A stretch of DNA of 44,117 nt from an uncultured Gammaproteobacteria bacterium (GTDB lineage: Bacteria; Pseudomonadota; Gammaproteobacteria; Pseudomonadales; UBA5518), in contig CAIXOY010000310.1 in assembly GCA_903921135.1 (NCBI GenBank), positions 1-44,117 on the forward strand. Reading direction: 5' to 3'. Shown piece after piece: positions 25,640 through 33,511 of this stretch; within the stretch, counting starts at the first letter, position 1; each line of letters starts with the position of its first letter. Position numbers and translations under genes: made by a program. The notes under the pieces were generated by a model, which saw only the letters and a list, made by a program, of their open reading frames with translations, searched no databases and was not told the DNA's origin.

Positions 25640-27366
25640 GTGCCGGCGCCTGGCGCGGATTGCACCGCGACCTGCATCTTCTGGAGGTCGTCCGGCGGCA
25701 CGTTGAGAAGCCGCAGCGCACCTCTCACAACGGAGGAGAACACCGGCGCCGAGACCGCACCGCCGTAGTACACGCCACCGCGCGGGTCGGTAATGACGAC
25801 CACGCCGACGATGCGCGGATCACTCGCGGGCGCGAAGCCGGCAAAGAGTGACTGGTAGCTGTCGGCCTTGTAGCCCTCCTTTCCGCCCGAGCGGTGGACG
25901 GTGCCTGTCTTGCCCGCAACGCGATAGCCGCGGATCGCCCCCTTGGAAGCAGTGCCGCCTGTCTGCGTGACCGTCTCCATCATCGCGACAACCTGCTTCA
26001 CGTGTTCCTCCGGAAACACCTGCGTCGCGGGAGGCACGTCCGTCAGCTTGAGCAGTTTCACCGGTCGGGATTTCCCGCTGTTTGCCAGGGTGAGGTAGGC
26101 GCGGGCGAGTTGCAGCGGCGTCACGGAGAGCCCGTAGCCGAAGGCAAAGGTGGCACGGGTGAGGTCATCCCAGCGACGCGGCGACGGGAACTTGCCCGAG
26201 ACCTCGCCCTTCAGGCCCTCTCCGATCGGCTGCCCGAAGCCGGCCGAACTGAAGTTGTGGTGGATGGTTTCGGGATCGAGCGAGAGGGCGATCTTGATGG
26301 TGCCGACCTGACTCGACTTCGTGATGACCGTGGTAACGGGAATCACGCCGAGGCTGTGGTGGTCACGGATGGTCTTGCGCCCGACACGGATATAGCCGGG
26401 GCTCGTATCGATCATGGTTTCAGGGGTGTACTTGCCGCTCTCCAGCCCTGTCAGGACGGTGAAGGGTTTTACGGTCGAGCCGGGCTCGGTGATGTCCGTG
26501 ACCACGCGGTTGCGGACCGGCTCTCCCACGACCGTGCTGCGGTTGTTGGGGTTGTAGGAGGGATAATTGGTCATCGCCAGCACCTCGCCGGTGCGGGCAT
26601 CGAGCAGGACGATGCTGCCGGATTCCGCCTTCATGGCTTCGACCGCTTTCTTCAACTCTCGGTACGCGAGGTACTGGATCCGGAGGTCGATGCCGAGGTC
26701 CAGTTCGCGGCCCGGACGCGCCGGCGCCAATTCCTGCACGTCACGGATGACATGGCTGTACCGGTCCTTGATCACCCGCTTGCGTCCGGGGACGCCGACG
26801 AGCCAATCCTCGTAGGTGGCCTCCACGCCCTCCTGCCCCTTGCCGTCCAAGTCGGTCAGCCCGACCAGGTGCGCCGCCACCGGGCCAGCGGGGTAGAAGC
26901 GCTGGTATTCGCGCTTGCTGCTGATGCCGGGGATCTGGAGATCCATGACCCTGTCCGCGTCTGCCGGGTTCATGTGTCTTCGCAGATATACGAATTTCCG
27001 GGAGGCGTTGGCCGAAAGCCGGTCTTTCAGCAGTTGGGGGCTGGTGCCGAGAGCCGCGGCGAGCGGCGCCCATTGCGACTCCGCGACGACGAGCTCCTGC
27101 GGATTGGCGCTGAGCGTCTGCAACGGCGTGCTCACGGCAAGCGGTTCGCCATTGCGGTCGTTGATGATGCCCCGGTGCGCGGGAATCTCCTCGTCGCGCA
27201 GGGCCCTCGCGTCACCCTGGTCCTGCAGGAAGCGGTAGCCACGCTCGGTATCGAGCAGTTGCAGGGACACGAGTCGCCAGACGAGCAGGAACGCCAGAGC
27301 GCACAGCGCCAGCGCGAGCGCCCGGAAGCGCCAGCCGTGGAAGGTGGAGGTCTCGCGCTGTTTCAT
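25636..27366 (-). CDS. ftsI: septal peptidoglycan D,D-transpeptidase (PBP3)
   Basis: FtsI cross-links septal peptidoglycan together with FtsW. The 576-residue bitopic protein has a membrane anchor at about 15-35, a pedestal/dimerisation domain, and a class B PBP domain with catalytic SxxK at S297-K300 (GSTVKPF) and KTG at 486-488 (AGKTGT). The second active-site motif reads Ser-Ser-Gln (351-353) instead of the commoner Ser-Ser-Asn. The ATG at 27366 overlaps the ftsL stop (ATGA); the additional open frame upstream is inside ftsL and out of phase with it. Confidence 0.97.
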   Translation of the reverse strand: MKQRETSTFHGWRFRALALALCALAFLLVWRLVSLQLLDTERGYRFLQDQGDARALRDEEIPAHRGIINDRNGEPLAVSTPLQTLSANPQELVVAESQWAPLAAALGTSPQLLKDRLSANASRKFVYLRRHMNPADADRVMDLQIPGISSKREYQRFYPAGPVAAHLVGLTDLDGKGQEGVEATYEDWLVGVPGRKRVIKDRYSHVIRDVQELAPARPGRELDLGIDLRIQYLAYRELKKAVEAMKAESGSIVLLDARTGEVLAMTNYPSYNPNNRSTVVGEPVRNRVVTDITEPGSTVKPFTVLTGLESGKYTPETMIDTSPGYIRVGRKTIRDHHSLGVIPVTTVITKSSQVGTIKIALSLDPETIHHNFSSAGFGQPIGEGLKGEVSGKFPSPRRWDDLTRATFAFGYGLSVTPLQLARAYLTLANSGKSRPVKLLKLTDVPPATQVFPEEHVKQVVAMMETVTQTGGTASKGAIRGYRVAGKTGTVHRSGGKEGYKADSYQSLFAGFAPASDPRIVGVVVITDPRGGVYYGGAVSAPVFSSVVRGALRLLNVPPDDLQKMQVAVQSAPGAGT

Positions 27367-27671
27367 TCGGCCACCGTGACGGGTATCTCTGTCACCGGGA
27401 GCGCCATCTGCAGCTGCTCGGCCGCGATCTGCTCCACGCGCGCGTGCGACGAGAGCGTGCTGCGCTCGAGCAGCAACTGACGCCACTCGATCTGTATGTC
27501 GTTCTCCTCGCGACGCGCCTGCTCGAGCGTGCGGAAGAGCTCCCTCGAGCGGTGTGCGGTGTAGATGACACCTATTGCGGAGGCGATCACGGCCAGGGCA
27601 AGCACGGCAGTGATCCAGGGCCTGCGCGTCGCGGGAACGGGCGCGGCAGCTTCTGCCTTGCGCTCAGCCAT
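27363..27671 (-). CDS. ftsL: cell division protein FtsL
   Basis: A small bitopic divisome protein (102 residues): short cytoplasmic N-terminus, one membrane segment (WITAVLALAVIASAIGVIYTA), then a periplasmic coiled coil (SRELFRTLEQARREENDIQIEW) and a short tail. FtsL forms a complex with FtsB and FtsQ that activates FtsWI. The ATG at 27671 overlaps the last 8 nt of rsmH and has GGGGGTG ahead of it. A longer frame to 27707 lacks family character. Identification rests on topology and its position between rsmH and ftsI. Confidence 0.93.
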   Translation of the reverse strand: MAERKAEAAAPVPATRRPWITAVLALAVIASAIGVIYTAHRSRELFRTLEQARREENDIQIEWRQLLLERSTLSSHARVEQIAAEQLQMALPVTEIPVTVAE

Positions 27672-28593
27672 GACGCGCACCCCCTGCAGGAAGCCGCTCG
27701 GCAACACGCATCACGGCACTGCGCGCACGCGGGTTCTCTCGCAGTTCCGCCTCGCCCGCATGGATCGCGCGTCCGATGGCACGCAGCCGGGGGCGCATCG
27801 ACTCGGGGAGACCGGGCATACCGGGTTCACGCGCGTTGTCGCGGATGAACCGCTTGACCATGCGGTCTTCAAGCGAATGGAAGCTGATGACCACGAGGCG
27901 CCCGCCGGGCTTGAGGGCGTCGACCGCCTGCTCCAGAACCGATGCAAGAGCCTCGAGTTCGGCGTTGATGAAGATGCGGATGGCCTGGAACGCCCTCGTC
28001 GCGGGGTGCTTGTCGCGCTCCCATGCGGGATTCGCCTCCGTAACGATGGCCGACAGGCGGGCTGTTGTGTCGATGGGCGCCAGCTTGCGCTCGCGCACGA
28101 TCGCGGCGGCCATACGGCGGGCGAAGCGCTCCTCGCCGTACTCGCGCAGAACCTGTTCGATATCGCCTTCCCGCGCCGTAGCGAGCCACCTGGCGGCACT
28201 CTGGCCGCTCGAGGGATCCATGCGCATGTCGAGCGGCCCATCACGCAGAAAACTGAATCCGCGCGCAGGGTCGTCAAGCTGTGGCGAGGAAACACCGAGG
28301 TCGAGCAGGACACCGTGCACACCGTCAACCATGCCCTTCGCTGCCAGAATGCGGGACAGGGCATCGAAGCGCGCCTGCTCGAAACAGACGCGCGGATCGT
28401 CGGCGAAGCAGGATTTCCCGTGGGCGATGGCTTCGGGGTCACGGTCGATCGCCAGAAGACTGGCACCGGCGGCAAGCCGTGACAGCAGCTCACCGGAGTG
28501 GCCGCCGCGTCCGAAGGTGGCGTCGACATATCGCCCGACGGGATCGGTCACGAGGTACTCCATGGCCTCCTGCAGCAAAACCGGCTTGTGCAT
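27664..28593 (-). CDS. rsmH: 16S rRNA (cytosine(1402)-N(4))-methyltransferase
   Basis: RsmH (MraW) methylates N4 of C1402 in the decoding centre of 16S rRNA using S-adenosylmethionine. The 309-residue protein begins HKPVLLQEAMEYL and has the SAM motif VDATFGRGGHS (23-33), DLGVSSPQLDDPARGFSF, and the late VVISFHSLEDRMVKRFIR motif. It starts 27 nt after mraZ, the usual order at the head of dcw clusters. RsmI, which 2'-O-methylates the same nucleotide, is encoded about 1.1 kb upstream beyond rnpB. Confidence 0.97.
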   Translation of the reverse strand: MHKPVLLQEAMEYLVTDPVGRYVDATFGRGGHSGELLSRLAAGASLLAIDRDPEAIAHGKSCFADDPRVCFEQARFDALSRILAAKGMVDGVHGVLLDLGVSSPQLDDPARGFSFLRDGPLDMRMDPSSGQSAARWLATAREGDIEQVLREYGEERFARRMAAAIVRERKLAPIDTTARLSAIVTEANPAWERDKHPATRAFQAIRIFINAELEALASVLEQAVDALKPGGRLVVISFHSLEDRMVKRFIRDNAREPGMPGLPESMRPRLRAIGRAIHAGEAELRENPRARSAVMRVAERLPAGGARHG

Positions 28594-28620
28594 ATCGCCC
28601 CACTACTGGACGACCGGGGC

Positions 28621-29076
28621 TCAGAGCGCCAGTCGCCGCATCTCCTCGGGCATTGCGCCATCCCCGGCCGCCAGCTCGAGCCACTTGTCGCGCTCTGCCA
28701 GCCAGGTGTCCTCGTCCCACAACTCCATCTTGTTGCCCTGCCCGACCAGCACGGCGCGCTTGTCGAGGCGCGCGTAGTCACGCAGCGCGGGCGGCACCAG
28801 CATCCGGCCGCTGGCATCGCACTCGAGGTCGCTGGCGTAACCGATCAGCAACCTCTGGAAACGGCGAACGACGGGGTCGAGCGTGGGTAACTGCTGGATC
28901 TGGGTTTGCAACTCTTCCCAGACCGGAAGGGGGTAAAGCAGGAGGCAGCGACTCTGGGTATCGATGGTCGCGACCAGTTCACCGTCGCACAGCGACTGCA
29001 GCCGCTCGCGCTGACGCGCGGGCATCGCAAGACGCCCTTTGGCGTCGATGCTGAGATGGTGAACACCACGAAACAC
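28621..29076 (-). CDS. mraZ: transcriptional regulator MraZ
   Basis: MraZ is a ring-forming AbrB-like DNA-binding protein that represses its own dcw operon. The 151-residue protein has two copies of the swapped-hairpin domain, each with a DxxxR core: DAKGRLAMP near the N-terminus and DASGRMLVP near residue 80. The start is the GTG at 29076, giving the family N-terminus (FRGVHHLSIDAKGR) with GGGGAAG about 9 nt upstream. The frame stays open to 29154, but that part is the MraZ operator itself, so the longer version is rejected. It is the first gene of the dcw operon. Confidence 0.95.
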   Translation of the reverse strand: MFRGVHHLSIDAKGRLAMPARQRERLQSLCDGELVATIDTQSRCLLLYPLPVWEELQTQIQQLPTLDPVVRRFQRLLIGYASDLECDASGRMLVPPALRDYARLDKRAVLVGQGNKMELWDEDTWLAERDKWLELAAGDGAMPEEMRRLAL

Positions 29077-29118
29077 GTCTGCTTGCTTCCCCGGAAATGG
29101 GATGAAGGGGCTCTTTTC

Positions 29119-29148
29119 GCCCACTTTCATCCACTTTGACCCACTTTT
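29119..29148 (-). promoter_or_regulatory. MraZ boxes: three tandem 10-bp repeats
   Basis: Read on the minus strand, three contiguous decamers are AAAGTGGGTC, AAAGTGGATG and AAAGTGGGCG (29139-29148, 29129-29138, 29119-29128). This matches the known MraZ operator pattern of TGGGN repeats at 10-bp spacing, so MraZ subunits can bind on one helix face. The repeats start at or just after the predicted transcription start, consistent with direct autorepression. Confidence 0.88.
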
Positions 29149-29152
29149 CGAC

Positions 29153-29182
29153 ACTATATGGATGGCGGAAACAGGGTGTCAA
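29153..29182 (-). promoter_or_regulatory. sigma70 promoter of mraZ and the dcw cluster
   Basis: A consensus TTGACA (29177-29182) and TATAGT (29153-29158) are separated by 18 bp on the minus strand. An A-rich tract upstream (29198-29217) may act as an UP element. The expected start, about 29146, falls on the first MraZ box. This is the best-looking promoter in the window and the only strong one seen for the 16.8-kb dcw run. Confidence 0.82.
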
Positions 29183-29290
29183 GCCGCGGAGCAAGCGGTT
29201 TTTCTTTTGTAAAACAATGGGATAGAACATCAAGCGCGACCGCCATGAATCCAGGATCAGCACATGGCGACCCAGAACATATGGCTGCAC

Positions 29291-29370
29291 CAGCAACTTA
29301 AAGTAAGTTGTGAGTATCTAGAATATTTATTCTCGAATTCGAGATCTTTTATTCTTTTACGATCTGAAAA
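29291..29370. repeat. AT-rich island with a cluster of short palindromes
   Basis: These 80 bp are about 29% G+C in a window of roughly two-thirds G+C. They contain AACTTA-AAG-TAAGTT (29295-29309), GAATATTTATTC (29321-29332), the perfect 14-bp palindrome TCTCGAATTCGAGA (29331-29344), and AGATC...GATCT (29342-29365). The island lies between the rnpB 3' end and the mraZ promoter. Its function is unknown: it may be an rnpB processing or termination zone, or a protein-binding site. Confidence 0.6.
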
Positions 29371-29373
29371 ATT

Positions 29374-29726
<353 letters not shown>

Positions 29727-29731
29727 GGCGG

Positions 29732-29740
29732 AGTATATCA
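29732..29740 (-). promoter_or_regulatory. extended -10 promoter of rnpB overlapping the rsmI stop codon
   Basis: The minus strand reads TGATATACT: a TGn extension followed by TATACT (29732-29737), 6-7 nt upstream of the P1 5' arm. The TGA of this motif is also the rsmI stop codon (29738-29740). No good -35 is visible at 17 bp, as is common for extended -10 promoters. Confidence 0.65.
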
Positions 29741-30577
29741 GCGGGACTCACCGGTATCGCGCATCGCGAGCGCCTGCCGGTAGAGGGCATTGCGGGGAAG
29801 GCCGCTGATCTCGGCTGCGCAGTCCACCGCTTCGCGGAGCGGCAGTCTGGGCAGCAGTGCCTTCAGCAGGCTTTCGCCATCGACGGTGCTTCGATCAGGA
29901 GCCTCGGGAGCGCCGTGGACCAGCACCACGATCTCGCCAAGTTGCTGTTCGGGATCGCTTGCTATGCGGTCATGAAGCTGAGCGATGCTGCCGTGAAGCA
30001 CTGTCTCGTGGACCTTCGTCAATTCACGCGCCAGCGCTGCCTGCCGCTCCTCGCCGAACACGGACTGCAGGTCCTCGAAAAGAGCCAGTACACGCCGCGG
30101 TGACTCGTAGAACACCAGCGTACGCGGCTCGGTCGCCAGTTCGGCAAGGCGTGACCTGCGTGCCGACTCACGCGCAGGAAGGAAACCCTCGAAGACAAAA
30201 CGATCAGAGGGGAGACCCGCAATGCTGAGAGCCGCGATTGCCGCGCAAGGGCCGGGGATACACACGACATCCATGCCCGCCTGTCTGGCCAATCTGACCA
30301 GCCTGAACCCGGGGTCTGATATCAGCGGAGTGCCCGCGTCAGCCACCAGCGCGACGCTGCGCCCGCGCTGCAACTCCGTCAGCAACTCGCACTCGCGGCG
30401 TTCGTCGCTGTGGTCGTGGTAGGCGAGCAGAGAGCGTGAGATGCCGAGATGGCTGAGGAGCGCACGACAGCGCCGCGTATCCTCGGCAGCGACCACGTCT
30501 GCGGATGCGAGCACTTCGACAGCGCGCCGCGTGATGTCACCAAGATTGCCGATCGGGGTCGCGACGATGTAGAGCAT
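29738..30577 (-). CDS. rsmI: 16S rRNA (cytidine(1402)-2'-O)-methyltransferase
   Basis: RsmI uses S-adenosylmethionine to 2'-O-methylate C1402 of 16S rRNA, the base that RsmH also modifies. The 279-residue tetrapyrrole-methylase-fold protein shows LYIVATPIGNLGDIT at the N-terminus, AAEDTRRCRALL, YHDHSDERR, VADAGTPLISDPG, IPGPCAAIAALSIAGLP and the ELTKVHETVLHG motif. The ATG at 30577 is the family start. It diverges from lpoA across 69 bp and runs into rnpB, whose promoter reuses its stop codon. Confidence 0.97.
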   Translation of the reverse strand: MLYIVATPIGNLGDITRRAVEVLASADVVAAEDTRRCRALLSHLGISRSLLAYHDHSDERRECELLTELQRGRSVALVADAGTPLISDPGFRLVRLARQAGMDVVCIPGPCAAIAALSIAGLPSDRFVFEGFLPARESARRSRLAELATEPRTLVFYESPRRVLALFEDLQSVFGEERQAALARELTKVHETVLHGSIAQLHDRIASDPEQQLGEIVVLVHGAPEAPDRSTVDGESLLKALLPRLPLREAVDCAAEISGLPRNALYRQALAMRDTGESR

Positions 30578-30633
30578 GCAGCCTCCGCAGACGCAAAGCC
30601 CGCAGATCGTGTGCCGCGAGGCAGGTCAGGCGC

Positions 30634-30640
30634 TAGTATA
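30634..30640. promoter_or_regulatory. overlapping opposed -10 boxes between rsmI and lpoA
   Basis: The stretch CTAGTATAC gives TATACT on the minus strand (30635-30640, 5/6 match), facing rsmI, and TAGTAT on the plus strand (30634-30639, 4/6), facing lpoA. The plus-strand box lies 7 bp before the lpoA ATG, which would give a nearly leaderless lpoA mRNA. No strong -35 elements are seen for either direction. Confidence 0.35.
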
Positions 30641-30646
30641 CGGACC

Positions 30647-32590
30647 ATGAAACATCTGGCCGCATCGACTGTTCTCGCCGCCGCCCTGATCGGTCTGGTC
30701 GGCTGTGGGTCTGCGCCGCCAGAACGGCCCGCTGAAGACGCCACACCCATTGTTGTCGAGACGCCACCACCCGAGCCCTCAGACCCGGTCGAAGCCACGC
30801 TTCTCAGGGCGTCGAGATCATCACCAGGAGAGCGTCCCGGCCTGCTTCTGGACGCGGCAGACATGCTGCTGGCCCGCAAGGAGTACGCCAGGGCAAAAGA
30901 CGTGCTGCGCCAGTCAGGCGGCGCGGATGGACCTCAAGACCAGCGCGTGCGCCGGGCAATCCTGCTGTCCGAAGCCCTTTCCGGGACGGGTGATGCGACA
31001 GCCGCGCTTGATGTGCTCGCCAACGCGGTAGGCACGGAGGATGCCGCGCTGCCACGGGCGCTGGAAGCAGGGCTGCGGGAAGCCCGGGCTCGCGCCCTGC
31101 TTGCACTTGGAAAACCGCTTGAAGCAGCACGTGAGCGCACGTCCCTGCAACCGTGGCTTACAGCCGAAAGCGACCGCGCATCAAACGCAAAGCACATTCT
31201 CGACGCCCTCGGTCGCGTACCGCTCGGCGAACTCGATGCCGCCGTCGCGGACGCCGGGAGCGACGACTGGCGAGCCTGGATCGAACTGTCCGTTACGGCC
31301 CGGGACATGCGGCATTCACCGGGCGTCCAAAGACAACACCTCCAGGAATGGGCGCAGCGCTACTCGGGCATCGCTGCCTTCGGCGCGAACATCCCGGGGC
31401 TGGTGGAAGAAATCTCGAAGGGGATCTCCGAGCCCGCCCGTGTGGCGCTGCTGTTACCGCTGAGCGGCAGGGCGGGCTCCAGTGGCCAAGCCGTCCTGCA
31501 GGGCTACCTTGCAGGGCACTACCGCGCGCTTGCAGCCGGGGAAACACCCCCCGCACTCGCTATCGTCGATACCGGCGGGACACCCGAGGGCTTTTCGGCG
31601 GCTTACCGCCGCACCACGGCGGATGGCGCGACGGTCGTGGTCGGGCCGCTGTTGAAAGAGGAACTCGGGGCATTCCGAACGGGGCTCACGGCCAGCGTTC
31701 CGACGCTGGCACTGAATTTCCTCGACACCCCCGCTGCCGCCATTCCCGGCGTGCAACAGTTCGGCATAGACCTGGCCGACGAAGTGGCCGAACTCGGCTC
31801 GGATGCACGGCGCGAGCAGTTGTCGCGCGCCGTGATCCTGGCGGACGCATCACCGCGCTCCCGCAGGCTGGCAGACGACTTCAGTGCCCGCTGGCAGGCC
31901 TCAGGAGGCGAGTTGATCGACACTCTCTTTCTGGGGGATCTGAACGAGTACCGCCTCAGTCTGGAGCAGACCCTGCACCTCGACCAGAGCCACCACCGTT
32001 CAGAATCACTCGGCCGCGTGACCGGACTGGAGCTTCAGACCGAACCCCGACGGCGGGCGGACATCGACCTCATTGTTCTCCTCGCCGAACCCGCCGGTGC
32101 TCGTTCGATCAGGGCACTGCTGCCCTTCCTGTATGCCGGGGACATACCAGCCCGGGCGACGAGCATCAGCTATTCGGCCGGCTCCGGCCGCGAGGGTGAT
32201 CTGGACCTCGAGTCCGTGCGCTTTCTGGATATGCCGTGGTTCTCGGGCAGCGAGGAATCGCTCCGTACCAAAGCGGTCGCGCAGCGCGGCCCCGTTGAGC
32301 GGCTGATGGCCCTCGGCGTCGACGCACAACGGTTGCAGTCCAGGCTCGCACTGCTGGGCAGCACGAGCGCATGGGGCCTCGGAGGCGCGACGGGTGAGCT
32401 GATCGCAGGTGCAGACGGCAGGTTGCACAGGCGTGCTGTCTGGTACGTCGTTCAAGGAGGACAGGCGAAGGCAGAACTGCCCAGAGCGGGCATTGTGGAA
32501 GCCATATCCAGGGAAGGAGCAGAGGCATGGACAACAGGGGAAGGGACACCCCCATCAACATCGGATGCGGAGCCGAAGACCGCGCACTGA
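30647..32590 (+). CDS. lpoA: penicillin-binding protein activator, LpoA/LppC family lipoprotein
   Basis: This outer-membrane lipoprotein of 647 residues has a signal peptide ending in the lipobox L-V-G-C with acylated C20, a TPR-like helical N-domain (about 50-270) and a C-domain with a periplasmic-binding-protein fold starting near ARVALLLPLSGRAGSSGQAVLQGYL. LpoA proteins reach through the periplasm to stimulate PBP1A. The frame is open upstream to 30449, antisense to rsmI, but only the ATG at 30647 gives a lipoprotein signal. No clear ribosome binding site precedes it. It overlaps yraN by 64 nt, and lpoA-yraN-diaA is a conserved run. Confidence 0.93.
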   Translation: MKHLAASTVLAAALIGLVGCGSAPPERPAEDATPIVVETPPPEPSDPVEATLLRASRSSPGERPGLLLDAADMLLARKEYARAKDVLRQSGGADGPQDQRVRRAILLSEALSGTGDATAALDVLANAVGTEDAALPRALEAGLREARARALLALGKPLEAARERTSLQPWLTAESDRASNAKHILDALGRVPLGELDAAVADAGSDDWRAWIELSVTARDMRHSPGVQRQHLQEWAQRYSGIAAFGANIPGLVEEISKGISEPARVALLLPLSGRAGSSGQAVLQGYLAGHYRALAAGETPPALAIVDTGGTPEGFSAAYRRTTADGATVVVGPLLKEELGAFRTGLTASVPTLALNFLDTPAAAIPGVQQFGIDLADEVAELGSDARREQLSRAVILADASPRSRRLADDFSARWQASGGELIDTLFLGDLNEYRLSLEQTLHLDQSHHRSESLGRVTGLELQTEPRRRADIDLIVLLAEPAGARSIRALLPFLYAGDIPARATSISYSAGSGREGDLDLESVRFLDMPWFSGSEESLRTKAVAQRGPVERLMALGVDAQRLQSRLALLGSTSAWGLGGATGELIAGADGRLHRRAVWYVVQGGQAKAELPRAGIVEAISREGAEAWTTGEGTPPSTSDAEPKTAH

Positions 32591-32898
32591 AGTTTCTGGA
32601 GGACGCGGGGCTCATCCTGCTCGCGCGCAATTTCCGCTGCCGACTCGGTGAGGTAGACCTCATCATGCAAGAGGGCAGTGCGATCGTTTTTGTCGAAGTC
32701 CGAAAACGTCGCAACAGTCGTTTCGGCACCGCGGCGGAAAGCGTCAGCACCTCCAAACTCAGACGGATCCGGGCCGCAGCCGCGCTGTGGTTGCGGGTCG
32801 CGCGCCGGAACAACGCCGCGCGGCTCGATGTGGTGACAATGGACGGTGACGATGTCGCTACGGCGCGCATCGGCTGGATTCGCGGGGTGGATGGGTAG
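32527..32898 (+). CDS. yraN: YraN family protein (UPF0102), endonuclease-like fold
   Basis: This 123-residue protein has the family pattern GAEDRALKFLEDAGLILLARNFRCRLGEVDLI followed by IVFVEVRKR. The E, D and ExR residues are those of a PD-(D/E)xK nuclease-like core related to Holliday junction resolvases, though the biological role is not established. The ATG at 32527 has AGGAGCAGAGGC upstream and lies inside the end of lpoA, so translation is probably coupled. The diaA gene follows after 13 nt. Confidence 0.93.
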   Translation: MDNRGRDTPINIGCGAEDRALKFLEDAGLILLARNFRCRLGEVDLIMQEGSAIVFVEVRKRRNSRFGTAAESVSTSKLRRIRAAAALWLRVARRNNAARLDVVTMDGDDVATARIGWIRGVDG

Positions 32899-32911
32899 GA
32901 GCGGACTTTCG

Positions 32912-33502
32912 ATGGACGAACTGAACGATCCCGTGCAACTGTGGTTTACCGGCCATGTAGACACGGTCTATCGCTCTCTCGACGCATTGCACGGCCAGAT
33001 CGCCGCCGCAACCTGGAGCATTCGTGACGCCCTTCTGGGCGGCGGGAGGCTGTTGGTCGGCGGCAGTGGAACAGGCTGCGCGCTGTCGCAGCTCTTTTGC
33101 GCGTCCCTGCTTGCCCGCCTGTCGATGGAGCGGCCCCCGTTGCCCGTCGTCCCCATCGGGAATGATCCGGTCACGCTCGGCGCCATGGCAGACGGCTACG
33201 GCTACCACGAAGCGCTTGCCCGGCACATACAGGCGGTCGCCGCGCCGGGCGATACCGTATTGCTTGTCACTGGCGCCGCAGGCGGCGGACTCGCCCACGC
33301 AATCCGCGCCGCTCACGCGCGGGAGGCGCGCATCATCCTGCTGGGCGGGGGGGCGGGATACGATTCGATGTCCTTGCCAGGGGAGGATGACATCGACATC
33401 CGGATTCCCTCCGAGGAGCCCCCGAGGATCAGCGAATGCCAATTGCTGGTACTGAATTGCCTGGTGGAACTCGTGGAGCGGGAGATCTTCGGGAGCTATT
33501 GA
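32912..33502 (+). CDS. diaA: SIS-domain protein of the DiaA/GmhA family
   Basis: This 196-residue single SIS domain protein shows the phosphosugar-isomerase features GGGRLLVGGSGTG near residue 45, a VTGAAGGGLAHAI loop near 115, and a C-terminal helix ending in NCLVELVEREIFG. In E. coli the gene following lpoA-yraN is diaA, a tetrameric DnaA-binding initiation factor. The related GmhA makes heptose for LPS. Context favours DiaA, but residues alone do not exclude isomerase activity. The ATG at 32912 follows AGGAG at 11 nt. It converges on sspB with a 9-nt gap. Confidence 0.88.
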   Translation: MDELNDPVQLWFTGHVDTVYRSLDALHGQIAAATWSIRDALLGGGRLLVGGSGTGCALSQLFCASLLARLSMERPPLPVVPIGNDPVTLGAMADGYGYHEALARHIQAVAAPGDTVLLVTGAAGGGLAHAIRAAHAREARIILLGGGAGYDSMSLPGEDDIDIRIPSEEPPRISECQLLVLNCLVELVEREIFGSY

Positions 33503-33511
33503 TCCCGGGCC

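Noticed and set aside
274..27480. Very long open frames on the plus strand opposite ilvD, secA, murC, murE, ftsI and others (up to about 877 codons)
   Set aside because: They are antisense shadows created by high-GC codon bias of the minus-strand genes. Their translations are His/Arg/Gln-rich without domains, and each sits over a gene with clear family motifs.
29077..29154. N-terminal extension of MraZ by about 26 residues
   Set aside because: The extension is encoded by the three MraZ boxes and lies around the predicted transcription start. The GTG at 29076 gives the conserved family N-terminus.
29181..29209. Terminator-like hairpin plus T-run on the plus strand upstream of mraZ
   Set aside because: The GC stem is only 4 bp plus weak pairs, there is no plus-strand gene ending here, and the T-run is better explained as the A-tract upstream of the mraZ -35 box.
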